Source of the DNA: Peptococcaceae bacterium
GTDB lineage: Bacteria > Bacillota > Peptococcia > Peptococcales > Peptococcaceae
DNA length: 64,000 nucleotides
Reading direction: 5' to 3'
Assembly (NCBI GenBank): GCA_900759105.1
Contig: CAAETY010000110.1
Coordinates: forward strand, 1 to 64,000
Under the pieces are notes generated by a model. It was given only the letters and a program-made list of their open reading frames with translations, did no database searches and was not told the DNA's origin. The first letter of the stretch is position 1; each line of letters begins with the position of its first letter. Of the stretch, positions 8,450 through 18,444 are shown one piece after another. The position numbers and the translations under genes are program-made.

Positions 8450-8788
8450 ATGTCGTTCATGTTTGATAAAGAGATATATTGCAAGAATGCAGGCGACATG
8501 GTAAAAGAAGCGCATCAAACTATTTATGAAAGTTTGGGAAAGCTGAAATATGTCAACTTGAAATATAAGGTACAGGGGCAATCTGAAAGTGCATGGTTGT
8601 ATAATGTGGATTTTGGTATCAAGGATAATCAATGTGAAATTGTTTTTCAAAATTCCGATACGCCATCAATTTCTGTAGCACTTTCGACACTGGAATATTT
8701 AAAGTTGCGTCCATACTACATTGCTACTTGCGTAGGATTTAAAAATATTATTTTCTACAGTCATGAAGAGAAAGGGGTAGAACAATGA
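8450..8788 (+). CDS. Unknown 112-residue protein in the arginine operon
   Basis: Not recognised. A soluble protein of 112 residues with a predicted helical start and alternating strands later; it has no cysteine motif, signal peptide or membrane span. An AAGGATAGG site directly precedes ATG 8450; the in-frame ATG 8459 (Met4) is an alternative start. It lies 16 bases after tyrA and overlaps argF by four bases (ATGA), so it is co-translated with the operon and is very likely a real gene. A regulatory or accessory role in the pathway is only a guess. Confidence 0.7.
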   Translation: MSFMFDKEIYCKNAGDMVKEAHQTIYESLGKLKYVNLKYKVQGQSESAWLYNVDFGIKDNQCEIVFQNSDTPSISVALSTLEYLKLRPYYIATCVGFKNIIFYSHEEKGVEQ

Positions 8789-9711
8789 GCTTAAAAGGAA
8801 GAGACTTTTTAACCTTACGTGATTTTACCGGTGAAGAAATTCAAGAAATTGTCGATCTTGGTTTAGACTTAAAAGATAAACAAAAGAAAGGGATTCCACA
8901 TCCTTATTTACAAGGAAAATCCTTAGGGATGATTTTCCAAAAATCTTCCACCAGAACGCGTGTGTCCTTTGAAGTTGGGATGTATCAACTCGGAGGTCAA
9001 GCATTGTTCTTGAGCTCTAACGATTTACAAATTGGACGCGGAGAACCGGTTAAAGATACTGCACGTGTATTAGCACGCTATTTGGATGGGATTTTGATTC
9101 GAACCTTTGACCAAGCTGAAGTTGAAGAATTTGCAAAATATGCAGATATTCCAATCATCAACGGCTTGACCGATACCTATCATCCAACCCAAGTTATTGC
9201 AGACTTGATTACCATCAAAGAACATAAAGGGACTTTGCAAGGTTTAGACTTCTGCTACGTGGGCGATGGCAACAACATGACACATTCATTAATGATTGGT
9301 ATGCTCAAGTGTGGCATGAATGTACATGTGGCTACACCGGATAATTATCGTCCGGATTCAGAAATTGTGGCATATGCACAAAGTATTGCTAAGGAAAATA
9401 ACTGCATCTTAACCTTAACGAATGACCCTAAAGAAGTTGTGAAGGATGCTGATGTTGTTTATACTGATACATGGGCTAGCATGGGTCAAGAAAGTGAAAA
9501 AGAAGTACGTGCAAAGGCATTTGCTGGTTATCAAATCGACATGGATTTATTTAACACAGCAAAAGAAGATGCAATCTTTATGCACTGCTTACCGGCATAT
9601 CGTGGCTATGAAGTAACCGATGAAGTAATGGAACATCCACGTAGTGTTATTTTTGATGAAGCAGAAAATCGTATGCACGCTCATAAAGCCATTATGGCAA
9701 GTGTAATGTAA
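8785..9711 (+). CDS. argF: Ornithine carbamoyltransferase
   Basis: Forms citrulline from ornithine and carbamoyl phosphate. The 308-residue protein has the carbamoyl-phosphate loop KSSTRTR (53-59), HPTQ (133-136) and the ornithine loop HCLP (267-270), all diagnostic. Its position between argD and argG, in an operon with an ARG-box-like operator, indicates the anabolic form, not the catabolic ArcB. It overlaps the preceding gene by four bases. Confidence 0.97.
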   Translation: MSLKGRDFLTLRDFTGEEIQEIVDLGLDLKDKQKKGIPHPYLQGKSLGMIFQKSSTRTRVSFEVGMYQLGGQALFLSSNDLQIGRGEPVKDTARVLARYLDGILIRTFDQAEVEEFAKYADIPIINGLTDTYHPTQVIADLITIKEHKGTLQGLDFCYVGDGNNMTHSLMIGMLKCGMNVHVATPDNYRPDSEIVAYAQSIAKENNCILTLTNDPKEVVKDADVVYTDTWASMGQESEKEVRAKAFAGYQIDMDLFNTAKEDAIFMHCLPAYRGYEVTDEVMEHPRSVIFDEAENRMHAHKAIMASVM

Positions 9712-9733
9712 TATATTTAGGAGGATTATTAAA

Positions 9734-10939
9734 ATGTCTAAAGTTGTATTAGCATATTCCGGTGGTTTGGACACCTCTATCATTATTCCATGGTTAAAAG
9801 AAAACTATGACAACTGTGAAGTTATCGCTGTTTGCGGTGACGTTGGCCAAGGCGATGAATTAAATGTTGTTCGTGAAAAAGCATTGGCTTCCGGCGCAAG
9901 CAAAGTATATATCGAAGATCTTAAAGAAGAATTCGTAAGTGATTATGTTTTCCCTATGATTCGTTCCGGTGCACTCTATGAAGGTGGCTATTTGCTCGGG
10001 ACCTCCTGTGCACGTCCTTTGATTTCTAAGGCGCTCGTTGAAGTGGCTAAGAAAGAAGGCGCAGACTACATTGCTCACGGTGCAACTGGTAAAGGGAATG
10101 ACCAAGTTCGTTTTGAACTCACCATTAAAGCCCTCAGTCCAGCAACTAAAATTATTGCACCATGGAGAATTTGGGACATTAAATCTCGTGAAGACGCTGT
10201 AGATTTTGCAAATGCACATAATGTTCCTGTTCCTGTTTCTAAAAAACGCCCATACAGCATGGACCGTAATGTACTTCACTTGTCCCATGAAGGTGCTGAC
10301 TTGGAAGATCCTGCAAATGAACCATTGGATGATTTGTATTTAATTTGCAATCGTCCAGAAGACGCACCGGATGAAGCAGAATACATTACCTTAACTTTCG
10401 AAAAAGGGAATGCGGTTAAACTCAATGGCGAAGCACTTGCACCACTTGCAATGCTTGAAAAATTAAATGAACTTGGTGCAAAGCACGGTATCGGTATTGT
10501 GGATATCGTAGAAAACCGTCTTGTTGGCATGAAATCCAGAGGTGTATATGAAACCCCTGGTGGCACCATTCTTTATAAGGCACATAAGGGATTGGAATCT
10601 TTGACCTTAGACCGTGATACTATGGAATTTAAGGAACACGCAGCTGTGAAATATGCACAACTCGTGTATGATGGTCTTTGGTTTACTCCATTAAAAGAAG
10701 CATTGGATGCATTCATCGATAAAACCCAAGAAACCTGCTCCGGTGAAGTGAAGCTTAAACTCTATAAGGGCAACTGCACCACCGCTGGTATGACTTCTCC
10801 ATATTCTCTCTACAACGAAGAATTCGTAACCTTCGGCGAAGATGAAGTATACAATCAAGCAGATGCAGAAGGGTTTATCAACCTCTTTGGGCTTCCATTG
10901 AAGGTTAATGCATTGATGAAAGAAAACTTAAACAAGTAA
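9734..10939 (+). CDS. argG: Argininosuccinate synthase
   Basis: Condenses citrulline and aspartate using ATP. The 401-residue protein opens with the PP-loop SGGLDTS (9-15) and has the conserved [13 protein letters not shown] segment that binds citrulline and aspartate. A strong TTTAGGAGGATTATT ribosome site precedes ATG 9734. Codon use here appears more biased than in the flanking genes, consistent with high expression. Confidence 0.98.
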   Translation: MSKVVLAYSGGLDTSIIIPWLKENYDNCEVIAVCGDVGQGDELNVVREKALASGASKVYIEDLKEEFVSDYVFPMIRSGALYEGGYLLGTSCARPLISKALVEVAKKEGADYIAHGATGKGNDQVRFELTIKALSPATKIIAPWRIWDIKSREDAVDFANAHNVPVPVSKKRPYSMDRNVLHLSHEGADLEDPANEPLDDLYLICNRPEDAPDEAEYITLTFEKGNAVKLNGEALAPLAMLEKLNELGAKHGIGIVDIVENRLVGMKSRGVYETPGGTILYKAHKGLESLTLDRDTMEFKEHAAVKYAQLVYDGLWFTPLKEALDAFIDKTQETCSGEVKLKLYKGNCTTAGMTSPYSLYNEEFVTFGEDEVYNQADAEGFINLFGLPLKVNALMKENLNK

Positions 10940-10952
10940 GAGAGGCATAATC

Positions 10953-12371
10953 ATGGCAAAGCTTTGGGGCGGTCGTTTTAGTAAAGACAGTGACAAACTC
11001 ATGGAGGATTTTCATTCCTCCATTGGGTTTGACCAAAAATTGTATTATTGGGATATTCAAGGAAGCATTGCACATGCAACCATGTTAGGCAATGTAGGGG
11101 TAATTACTCAAGAAGAAGCACAAACCTTGGTGAATGGTTTGAAAGAAATTTTGGATGAAATAGAAAGTGGTAAAGTAACTTTCAACCCTGCTGATGAAGA
11201 CATTCACATGAATATGGAAGTATTGTTAACCCAAAAGGTTGGCGATGTAGGCAAAAAATTGCATACCGGGCGTAGCAGAAATGACCAAGTGGCAGTAGAT
11301 ATGCGTATGTATTTGCGCCATGAGGTCATGGAAATTCAAGGGCAATTGCTGGGCTTTTTGGATACACTGATTGATATCGCAAAAAAACATACCGAAACAG
11401 CGATGCCTGGCTATACACATTTACAACGTGCGCAGCCTATTACTTTAGGTCATCATTTGATGGCATATTTTGAAATGTTCAAGCGTGACTTTATGCGTTT
11501 GGATTCCTGGTTGGAGCGCAACAACGTGATGGCATTGGGGAGTGGTGCTTTAGCCGGTACGACATTCCCTTTGGATCGTCACGAAACAGCAAAGGCATTA
11601 AAATTTGATGCTCCATGCTTAAACTCCTTGGATGGGGTCAGTGATCGTGACTTCGCATTGGAATTTTTAAGTGATGCCTCCATTAGCATGATGCACTTGA
11701 GCCGTTTCTGTGAAGAAGTGATTCTCTGGGCGAGCCAAGAATTTGCGTTCATTGATTTGGATGATGCGTATAGTACCGGTAGTAGTATCATGCCTCAAAA
11801 GAAAAATCCTGATGTGGCAGAATTGGTGCGTGGTAAAACCGGTCGTGTTTATGGTGCCTTGATGGGACTGTTAACGACTATGAAGGGCTTACCGCTTGCC
11901 TATAATAAGGACATGCAAGAAGATAAGGAAGGCGTATTCGATACAGTTGACACATGGAAAAAGTGTTTGATGATTTTCGATAAGATGCTTGCAACCGCTA
12001 CCTTCAAAGAAGCAAATATGCGCCGTGCAACTGCTGGTGGTTTTACCAATGCAACTGACTTTGCGGATTATCTGGTTACTAAAGGTGTGCCATTCCGTGA
12101 TGCCCATGCAGTTGTTGGGGAAGCAGTAGCATATTGCATTATGAACGAAAAGGCGCTGGATGATTGCACAATGGAAGAATTCAAAGGCTTCTCTCCACTT
12201 ATTGAAGAGGATATTTACGATAAGATTTCCATTAAGACCTGCATAGACAAACGTCAAACCATCGGTGCACCAAGTCCTGAACAAGTACGTGCAGCAATTG
12301 AAATTAATGAAGGCTTGTTAAAATCATTTAAATCCAATTATGAAGCATTGCAAAACGAGCTACAATTATAA
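10953..12371 (+). CDS. argH: Argininosuccinate lyase
   Basis: Splits argininosuccinate into arginine and fumarate. The 472-residue protein of the fumarase/aspartase superfamily carries the signature GSSIMPQKKNPD (about 276-287) with the catalytic serine, the THLQRAQP region with the conserved histidine, and HTGRSRNDQ near the N-terminus. An AGAGGC site precedes ATG 10953. It is the last gene of the operon and is followed by a strong terminator. Confidence 0.98.
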   Translation: MAKLWGGRFSKDSDKLMEDFHSSIGFDQKLYYWDIQGSIAHATMLGNVGVITQEEAQTLVNGLKEILDEIESGKVTFNPADEDIHMNMEVLLTQKVGDVGKKLHTGRSRNDQVAVDMRMYLRHEVMEIQGQLLGFLDTLIDIAKKHTETAMPGYTHLQRAQPITLGHHLMAYFEMFKRDFMRLDSWLERNNVMALGSGALAGTTFPLDRHETAKALKFDAPCLNSLDGVSDRDFALEFLSDASISMMHLSRFCEEVILWASQEFAFIDLDDAYSTGSSIMPQKKNPDVAELVRGKTGRVYGALMGLLTTMKGLPLAYNKDMQEDKEGVFDTVDTWKKCLMIFDKMLATATFKEANMRRATAGGFTNATDFADYLVTKGVPFRDAHAVVGEAVAYCIMNEKALDDCTMEEFKGFSPLIEEDIYDKISIKTCIDKRQTIGAPSPEQVRAAIEINEGLLKSFKSNYEALQNELQL

Positions 12372-12377
12372 TCATCG

Positions 12378-12415
12378 GTGCGATTGAGCGATAAAGCGTT
12401 CAATCGCACTTTTTT
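12378..12415 (+). terminator. Terminator of the arginine operon
   Basis: A ten-base-pair perfect stem (12378-12387 with 12400-12409) followed by six T residues. Confidence 0.9.
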
Positions 12416-12482
12416 CATTAGTTGATAACTTGCGTTAATTGGCTCCTGTATGATAAGGTAATACATAAGCGAGGTGCGAACT

Positions 12483-14804
12483 ATGAATAAGGATTTTATC
12501 TATAAACATCTAAAAGATCGAATTACAGGACCTACAAGTTTTGAAGATATATATGCTATTTTTGAAGGCATGGGGATTAATGCCCTTGAAGTGCAAGAAG
12601 CGCTTGATGACCTGGAAAAAGAAGGGAAACTCGTAAAGACTCGTATGGATCGGTACGGTATTCCGGAACAAATGAACCTTCTAACCGGACGTGTAAAAAA
12701 ATTAAAAAAGGGATTCGGCTTTCTTGTTCGTGACAATATGGATACGGAAGATTTATTTATTCTGCCTGATTGCTTGAACTCAGCCCAAAACGGTGACCGT
12801 GTTATTGTACGTATTATGAAACATGGCGATATGGTTTCCGGACGTTCCGGTCATCGCGATGAGTGCGAAGTGGTGCGCATTCTGGAACGTCATAATAAAA
12901 CGTATGTAGGAACCTATAAGCCGAAAAAACATTATGCTTATGTGGTTCCGGATAATCTGACCTTCGGTCAAGATATTATTGTGCCATTGGATGCAGTCTA
13001 TCATGCACAAGAAGGCGATAAGGTGTTGGTTGAAATCACCAACTGGGGGAATCAGCATGAAATTCCGGAAGGAAAAGTCATTACTCGTTTAGGTAAGTCT
13101 AGCGAACCGGGAATTGATGTTTTATCATTGGTGTATCGCTACGATTTAAGTCCAAGCTTTACCAAAGAACAAGTGATGGAAGCTAAACGCATTGAAGCGG
13201 AACCAATCGATTTACAATTAGAGCGTCGTCGTGATTTTCGCTTTTATAGCCATATAGTGACCATTGATGGCGCAGATTCGAAAGATTTGGATGACGCAGT
13301 TCAATTGGAAATTCTTTCCAATGGCAATTATATGCTTGGTGTTCATATTGCTGACGTATCTGAATATATAAAGGAAGGCTCCATTTTGGACGAAGAAGCC
13401 TACCGCCGAGGCACCAGTGTATATTTTGTTGATCGTGTATTGCCAATGTTGCCACCGGAAATATCCAATAATGTATGTAGCTTGAATGCAAACGAAGATC
13501 GTTTGACTGTTTCCTGTGTAATGGAAATTAATCCGCAGGGGAAAATTATTTCTACGGAACTTAGTGAATCGGTTATCAATGTAGAACGACGTTTTACCTA
13601 TGATACAGTCAATGAGATTTTAGAAAAACAATCTTTTGATGAAGACCCTTCATATGTAGAATATTTTAATGATATGCAAACACTCAGTGAAATCTTGTAT
13701 AATTTTCGCATGGAACGTGGGGCGTTGGAATTTGACTTTCCGGAAAGCAAAGTTTTTTTGGATGAGGAAGGTCATGTTGTAGATATTGGTTATCGTGAGC
13801 GTGGAAAAGCTGAAAAAATCATAGAAGAATTTATGATTTTAGCCAATCAAACGGTAGCTGCTTGGTTTTTTAGAAGAAAAATCCCGTTTATCTATCGTGT
13901 GCATGAAGAACCGGAACGTGAAAAAATGGAAGCGTTCCTTCAATATATTCAACGCTTAGGTATTTACTTACCAAAGAAGGAAGATGGCGAAGGCATTACT
14001 GCGAAGGATTTACAATGGATTCTCAAGCAGGCTAAGGAAAAAGACTGTGCAGAGATTGTCGATATGATGATGCTTCGTACTATGAATCATGCATTCTATA
14101 CGGCAAATAAAACCTCTCACTTTGGGCTGGGATTAAAGCAATATACGCATTTTACTTCACCAATCAGACGTTACAGCGATTTATCCATTCATCGTGTGGT
14201 TAAGGAATTTGTTCAAAGTGGCCAGCGCATGAACGATCATCGCATCAATCATTATGCGCAAATCTTACCAGATGCCAGTGAACAGGCTAGCAGCTGCGAA
14301 CGTAATGCTGAAGAAGCGGAACGCGCAAGTGTTGATATTAAAAAAGCGGAATATATGGTACCGTTTATTGGACAGACATTTACCGGGCAAATTGTAAGTG
14401 TCACATCATTTGGTTTCTTTGTACGGTTACCAAACTCTGTTGAAGGGCTTGTTCATATTTCGAGTTTATATGATGATTATTATAATTATGATGCTGACGC
14501 TATTTGCTTGATTGGAGAACATACCGGTAAGGCGTATAAACTCGGCATGCACCTTGACGTTGTTCTGGAAAATGTTAATATCAAAGAATCTACCATAGAT
14601 TTTGTGGTAAAAGGTGCAGAAAAGAGTAATAAAACCAAAGAAACAGCAAATAGAAAATCTCAAAAAAGCAGTCATGGAAATGAAAAACAGCATACGCGCA
14701 AAAAAGCGCAAACCACTGCTACAAAGTATAAGAAGGATTCAAAGAAAAGGAAGACTAACCGTGGGCCAAAAAGTAATAGCAGAAAACCGAAAGGCAAGGC
14801 ATGA
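12483..14804 (+). CDS. rnr: Ribonuclease R
   Basis: A 773-residue 3'-5' exoribonuclease of the RNB family that degrades structured RNA and takes part in rRNA quality control and trans-translation. Order seen: N-terminal winged-helix, two cold-shock OB folds (about 70-220), RNB catalytic core with [12 protein letters not shown] near 260-271 (the metal-binding aspartates), an S1 domain near 635-710, and a Lys/Arg-rich tail of about 60 residues. ATG 12483 was preferred to the in-frame GTG 12474 because GCGAGGTG forms its ribosome site. The tail overlaps smpB by 44 bases; rnr-smpB pairing is common in Bacillota. Confidence 0.96.
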   Translation: MNKDFIYKHLKDRITGPTSFEDIYAIFEGMGINALEVQEALDDLEKEGKLVKTRMDRYGIPEQMNLLTGRVKKLKKGFGFLVRDNMDTEDLFILPDCLNSAQNGDRVIVRIMKHGDMVSGRSGHRDECEVVRILERHNKTYVGTYKPKKHYAYVVPDNLTFGQDIIVPLDAVYHAQEGDKVLVEITNWGNQHEIPEGKVITRLGKSSEPGIDVLSLVYRYDLSPSFTKEQVMEAKRIEAEPIDLQLERRRDFRFYSHIVTIDGADSKDLDDAVQLEILSNGNYMLGVHIADVSEYIKEGSILDEEAYRRGTSVYFVDRVLPMLPPEISNNVCSLNANEDRLTVSCVMEINPQGKIISTELSESVINVERRFTYDTVNEILEKQSFDEDPSYVEYFNDMQTLSEILYNFRMERGALEFDFPESKVFLDEEGHVVDIGYRERGKAEKIIEEFMILANQTVAAWFFRRKIPFIYRVHEEPEREKMEAFLQYIQRLGIYLPKKEDGEGITAKDLQWILKQAKEKDCAEIVDMMMLRTMNHAFYTANKTSHFGLGLKQYTHFTSPIRRYSDLSIHRVVKEFVQSGQRMNDHRINHYAQILPDASEQASSCERNAEEAERASVDIKKAEYMVPFIGQTFTGQIVSVTSFGFFVRLPNSVEGLVHISSLYDDYYNYDADAICLIGEHTGKAYKLGMHLDVVLENVNIKESTIDFVVKGAEKSNKTKETANRKSQKSSHGNEKQHTRKKAQTTATKYKKDSKKRKTNRGPKSNSRKPKGKA

Positions 14805-15219
14805 TTATTTTATCCTTGAGTCTCTGGAAGCCGGAATTGCTTTAACCGGTACTGAGGTGAAATCTATGCGTGCTGGGCGTGTAAATCTCAAGGATTCCTA
14901 TATTTTTATTCAAAATAATGAAGCGTTCATCGAAGGAATGCACGTGAGCCCATATGAACAGGGCAATCGCTTTAACGTTGACCCTCTCAGAAAACGTAAA
15001 TTGCTACTGCATAAAAAAGAAATCTTAAAGTTACGTGCTAAAACGCAAGAGCAGGGCTTGGGGATTGTGCCATTGAAGCTCTACTTTAAGGATGATAAAG
15101 TAAAGGTTGAAATAGCAATCGTTCGAGGGAAAAAACTGTATGATAAGCGTGCAACCGAAGCGAAGAAATCCGCCGAAAGAGAAATTCATCGTGTATTAAG
15201 AGAAAGGGAGAAAAGATAA
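14761..15219 (+). CDS. smpB: SsrA-binding protein SmpB
   Basis: SmpB binds tmRNA and delivers it to stalled ribosomes. The protein (152 residues) shows the typical start [17 protein letters not shown], the LTGTEVKS motif, and the basic C-terminal tail that enters the mRNA channel. GTG 14761 is chosen because family alignments begin there and an AAGGAAG site precedes it; the frame is open farther upstream but that part reads the rnr tail. The gene starts inside the end of rnr in another frame. The tmRNA gene ssrA is not in this window. Confidence 0.95.
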   Translation: MGQKVIAENRKARHDYFILESLEAGIALTGTEVKSMRAGRVNLKDSYIFIQNNEAFIEGMHVSPYEQGNRFNVDPLRKRKLLLHKKEILKLRAKTQEQGLGIVPLKLYFKDDKVKVEIAIVRGKKLYDKRATEAKKSAEREIHRVLREREKR

Positions 15220-15220
15220 A

Positions 15221-15403
15221 ATGGCAAAACGAATGACACCGGGTATGTTAAGAAAAGTTTATCTTGGGCAAGTTGCAAACGGCTTAAAGCGCCGAACCTT
15301 CCAAACTGTATTTTTTGCAGTGATTTCCACATTGGCTATGGCGCTTTTAGATGCGACAAAAGATGATAATGCATCTGATACCGACGAACTCTTTCGTGAA
15401 TAA
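15221..15403 (+). CDS. Small predicted membrane protein, 60 residues
   Basis: Not recognised. The short protein has a basic N-terminal part, one probable membrane-spanning stretch (about residues 27-44, TVFFAVISTLAMALLDA) and an acidic C-terminus. A clear AAAGGGAGAAAAG site lies upstream and the start is one base after the smpB stop, followed by a terminator, so it is likely translated as the last gene of the rnr operon. Function unknown. Confidence 0.65.
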   Translation: MAKRMTPGMLRKVYLGQVANGLKRRTFQTVFFAVISTLAMALLDATKDDNASDTDELFRE

Positions 15404-15410
15404 TTGAACG

Positions 15411-15448
15411 AAAAATGGCCTTGAGCTTAAAAGCTCAAGGCCATTTTT
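15411..15448 (+). terminator. Terminator after smpB and the small protein gene
   Basis: An 18-base inverted repeat (15411-15428 with 15431-15448) ending in five T residues. Confidence 0.9.
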
Positions 15449-15451
15449 GTT

Positions 15452-15485
15452 GAAATAAAAATAGCCACTCATCATACGAGTGGCT
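15452..15485 (-). terminator. Terminator of ppiB (minus strand)
   Basis: AGCCACTC (15463-15470) pairs with GAGTGGCT (15478-15485). Read on the minus strand it is followed by a T-rich tract (complement of 15455-15461). Confidence 0.8.
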
Positions 15486-15494
15486 TTATGATGT

Positions 15495-16016
15495 TTAGCG
15501 AATGGTTTCGGGAGGAACCAATTCGTAGCCGTTTAAGGATACGATCATCTTGTCAATGGCTTCTTCTTCAACAGGACGATCGGCCATACCGGTGCGAACA
15601 GTAGCAATACGGTCTAATTCTTCAAACCCATCGATTAACTTACCAAATGCAGCATAGCCACCATCGAGGTGTGGTGCAGCTTTGTGCATAATGAAGAATT
15701 GGGAGCCGGCACTATCCGGATGCATTGCGCGAGCCATGGAAATAACGCCGCGGTCATGACGCAAAGTATTGTCGAAACCGTTTTGCTTGAATTCACCCTT
15801 GATACCGTAGCCAGGACCACCGGTACCGGTGCCTTGTGGGTCACCGCCTTGAATCATAAAACCTTTGATAACACGATGGAAGATTAAGCCGTTGTAAAAA
15901 CCGTTGTTTGCTAAAAACAAAAAGTTGTTTACAGTGTTAGGTGCTACGTCTGGGTAAAGTTCGACTGTCATCGAATTGCCACTTTTCATAAGAATTTCAA
16001 CTTGAGGATTTGACAT
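15495..16016 (-). CDS. ppiB: Peptidyl-prolyl cis-trans isomerase, cyclophilin type
   Basis: A 173-residue single-domain cyclophilin without a signal peptide, so probably cytoplasmic. Catalytic-site motifs are IFHRVIKGFMIQGGDP (with the conserved arginine), SMARA, and GSQFFI. It speeds proline isomerisation during folding. Its own promoter lies at 16061-16089 and its own terminator follows; it is a single-gene unit on the minus strand between rnr-smpB and the glucosaminidase gene. Confidence 0.95.
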   Translation of the reverse strand: MSNPQVEILMKSGNSMTVELYPDVAPNTVNNFLFLANNGFYNGLIFHRVIKGFMIQGGDPQGTGTGGPGYGIKGEFKQNGFDNTLRHDRGVISMARAMHPDSAGSQFFIMHKAAPHLDGGYAAFGKLIDGFEELDRIATVRTGMADRPVEEEAIDKMIVSLNGYELVPPETIR

Positions 16017-16060
16017 TATAATTTCAACCCTTTCGATATTATAGATATTTCTTAAAAATT

Positions 16061-16089
16061 ATGATACCATTATCGAGTGAAATTGACAA
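16061..16089 (-). promoter_or_regulatory. Promoter of ppiB
   Basis: On the minus strand TTGTCA (16084-16089), a 17-base spacer and TATCAT (16061-16066). Confidence 0.65.
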
Positions 16090-16119
16090 CTCTAAGTCGT
16101 CAAAGAAAGGATGGATAGA

Positions 16120-17250
16120 ATGCGTCTTAAAAAACTCATTTGTGCTTGTACCCTAGGAGCGGTGCTCGCTACTTCCGTTGTTGTACCAACTGAAGCAGAA
16201 GCTACCGGTTCTGTAAATATTGTCATTAATAACGTATCCTATAATAATCAAGGGGCACCGTCTCCGGAAACTATTAACAGTAGAGTTTATGTACCACTTC
16301 GTTTAGTGAGCGAAGGCTTGGGCTATAACGTTGAATGGGATTCTAAAACGCATACAGTACTCATTGACTCCAGCAAGTCTGATATTAAATCCACAGCAAA
16401 TGTTGGTTCCAATGTGCAAATCTACATTAATGGCAAACAAGTAAAATTAAATGCTGCAAATGGGATTCCATATTTTACACCAAACGGTTATACTATGGTG
16501 CCGGTTCGTCTTGTAGCAGAAGAATTAGGTGCAAATGTAACCTGGAATAGTAGTAGCCAATCTGTTATTATCAATACCAAAGGGAGCAGCTCTGAACCTT
16601 CAACACCTTCAAATCAAGGTCAAACAACCGCCAAGCCAAAAAGCGCATCTGAAGTAACCTTGATGGGAAGTAGCTATTGTTCTTTAGAACAAATGCAGCG
16701 CTACTTGAACAATGTAGAAGCTACTGTAAAATATAATGCTGCTGTTAATGGCAAAACCTTTGTGCCATTTCCTAAAGACATTGCGTCATACTACTACAAT
16801 ATTTCCAAGAAATACAATATTCGTGGTGATGTAGCATTGGCACAAGCATTACTTGAAACTGGTTATTTCCAATATGGTAATGAGGTAAAGCCTTGGCAAA
16901 ATAATTATTGTGGGTTAGGCGCTATTGGTCGCGTGACTACACAAGAAGACTTAGATAAACAAATTTTTTCCCAAGTCAATCACAATAAAGCTTACTTGTT
17001 AGTAGGTTATCACGGTTGGTGTTATGATTCAGTGGCAAGCGGCGTTGAAGCACATATTCAACATATGTATTCCTACGCATCTGCATCTCCGCTTCCGGCA
17101 GGAACCGAATTGTTAGATGGCCGTTTTGCACATGGTAATCGTGGCAAAGCAATCTATTTGAATGACCTTAACGGGAAGTGGGCTGTTCCTGGGAACAACT
17201 ATGGCGAAAATATTTTTGCAAATATGTTGCAACCAATGATGAATAGTTAA
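16120..17250 (+). CDS. Secreted stalk-domain glucosaminidase (peptidoglycan hydrolase)
   Basis: A 376-residue exported protein. Residues 1-28 form a signal peptide (MRLKK, hydrophobic core, AEA). About 30-155 hold two copper-amine-oxidase-N-like repeats with motifs VYVPLRLVSEGLGY and MVPVRLVAEELGA; a Ser/Pro/Thr-rich linker follows. Residues 225-376 match the glucosaminidase domain (N-acetylglucosaminidase/lysozyme-like fold), with the probable catalytic glutamate in ALLETGYF and the conserved NNYCGLGA. The expected action is cleavage of cell-wall glycan, with the stalk repeats as spacers or wall-binding units. ATG 16120 was preferred over 16111 for its spacing from AAAGGA. Confidence 0.9.
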   Translation: MRLKKLICACTLGAVLATSVVVPTEAEATGSVNIVINNVSYNNQGAPSPETINSRVYVPLRLVSEGLGYNVEWDSKTHTVLIDSSKSDIKSTANVGSNVQIYINGKQVKLNAANGIPYFTPNGYTMVPVRLVAEELGANVTWNSSSQSVIINTKGSSSEPSTPSNQGQTTAKPKSASEVTLMGSSYCSLEQMQRYLNNVEATVKYNAAVNGKTFVPFPKDIASYYYNISKKYNIRGDVALAQALLETGYFQYGNEVKPWQNNYCGLGAIGRVTTQEDLDKQIFSQVNHNKAYLLVGYHGWCYDSVASGVEAHIQHMYSYASASPLPAGTELLDGRFAHGNRGKAIYLNDLNGKWAVPGNNYGENIFANMLQPMMNS

Positions 17251-17272
17251 AAAGAAGCGGAGGGATTTCCGT

Positions 17273-17923
17273 ATGAATATAAAAAAAGAAATCCAAAAAG
17301 CATTAAAAGAGCAAAATTTTGACAAAGTTGTCGAATGTTTCAAAGAAAACAAAGCAAAAACATCAAGCTATTTGCAACTTCATGTGTTTGCAATGACCCA
17401 TGACATTACCCGTTGGAAAGCAATTGAATATCTTGGTCAGTTGGCCGGGCTCTATTACAAAGAAGAGCATGATTTGTTCCGCGATATTATTCGCCGCTTC
17501 ACATGGCAAATGTGTGAAGAAGGCGGGAACGTGCCATGGGCATCTCCGGAAGTGATTGGGAGCGTTATTGCAAACGTTGAAGGCAATACTTACAAAGAGT
17601 TTATCGGACCAATGTTTTACCATACTGGTTTGAATGACATTTGTTACGCAGGACTTTATTGGGTGATTCCACAAATGATGAAATATCATCCGGAAAAAGT
17701 TGAACAATACTTACCTGATACCTACGAATGGTTTGATAAATACGATATGGCTGATATGCGAGGCTATGCGGCAATTTACTTTGAACAATATCCGCATCAA
17801 GAAGTGAAACCATATCTTGAACAATGGTTAGATGATGAACGTCGCGCGGTCTTGTATGTAGACGGAACGGTACAAGAGCTAAAGGTAAGCGATTTGGCGA
17901 AAAAGGCTCTTGAAAAATGCTAA
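17273..17923 (+). CDS. HEAT-like repeat protein, possibly DVU0298 family
   Basis: A 216-residue soluble, mostly helical protein with repeating Trp and Tyr positions, of the type seen in a conserved family named after DVU0298; HEAT-like repeats are inferred from the helical pattern. No catalytic motif is visible and its role is unknown. A GCGGAGGG ribosome site precedes ATG 17273. It lies 22 bases after the glucosaminidase gene, and the rnpB promoter begins inside its last codons. Confidence 0.75.
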   Translation: MNIKKEIQKALKEQNFDKVVECFKENKAKTSSYLQLHVFAMTHDITRWKAIEYLGQLAGLYYKEEHDLFRDIIRRFTWQMCEEGGNVPWASPEVIGSVIANVEGNTYKEFIGPMFYHTGLNDICYAGLYWVIPQMMKYHPEKVEQYLPDTYEWFDKYDMADMRGYAAIYFEQYPHQEVKPYLEQWLDDERRAVLYVDGTVQELKVSDLAKKALEKC

Positions 17924-17938
17924 TGAAGTTACTATAAT
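17910..17938 (+). promoter_or_regulatory. Promoter of rnpB
   Basis: TTGAAA (17910-17915), a 17-base spacer and a perfect TATAAT (17933-17938). The -35 lies inside the end of the preceding gene. The predicted RNA start, about seven bases downstream, matches the RNase P RNA 5' end. Confidence 0.85.
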
Positions 17939-17944
17939 ATTTAA

Positions 17945-18268
17945 GCTAGTGGGCAGTGATCGCGGCGAAAGCTGAGGAAAGTCCGGGCTCCGTAGGGCAG
18001 GATGCTGGCTAACGGCCAGTGAGGGTGACCTTAAGGAAAGTGCCACAGAAAACAAACCGCCATTATTTTAATGGTAAGGATGAAACGGTGCGGTAAGAGC
18101 GCACCAGCAGCTGGGTGACCAGTTGGCTTGGTAAACCCCATTCGGAGCAAGACCTAATAAAAACAATAGAGCGGCCCGTGCTGTTTTGGGTAGGTCGCTA
18201 GAGATTCATGGCAACATGGATTCGAGATAGATGATCACTTATACAGAACCCGGCTTATTACCCACTAA
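17945..18268 (+). ncRNA. rnpB: RNase P RNA (M1-type)
   Basis: The catalytic RNA that matures tRNA 5' ends. The universally conserved block GAGGAAAGTCCGGGCTCC (about 17971-17988) followed by TAGGGCAG, the internal ACAGAAA segment and the 3' AGAACCCGGCTTA (about 18245-18257) are all present. The ends TAGTGGG (17947-17953) and CCCACTA (18261-18267) pair as helix P1. Its length of about 320 fits a somewhat compact bacterial RNA; the exact class was not folded by hand. Confidence 0.95.
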
Positions 18269-18285
18269 TTTTATATTAAACAGTC

Positions 18286-18329
18286 AAAGCCTGACAAATA
18301 CGTTCAAAAAGCGTGTTTGCAGGCTTTTT
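18286..18329 (+). terminator. Terminator downstream of rnpB
   Basis: AAAGCCTG (18286-18293) pairs with CAGGCTTT (18320-18327), with a bulged inner stem, followed by T residues. It ends the RNase P RNA transcript before the mobile-element region. Confidence 0.75.
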
Positions 18330-18444
18330 CTATTGTCTGAATGTGCCAAATTTGACCATATTTAATATATTTTTCACCCCACACGCACCCCACGTGCGCC
18401 CCGCGAGTGAATAGAGTGTATATTGTTACATAAACAGTGTATGC

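Noticed and set aside
12422..12454. Promoter for rnr (TTGATA or TTGCGT with TATGAT)
   Set aside because: Spacers would be 21 or 13 bases; neither is acceptable, so no promoter is called.
14466..14711. Minus-strand frame with an isoleucine run
   Set aside because: Shadow of repeated Asp/Tyr codons in the rnr S1 domain.
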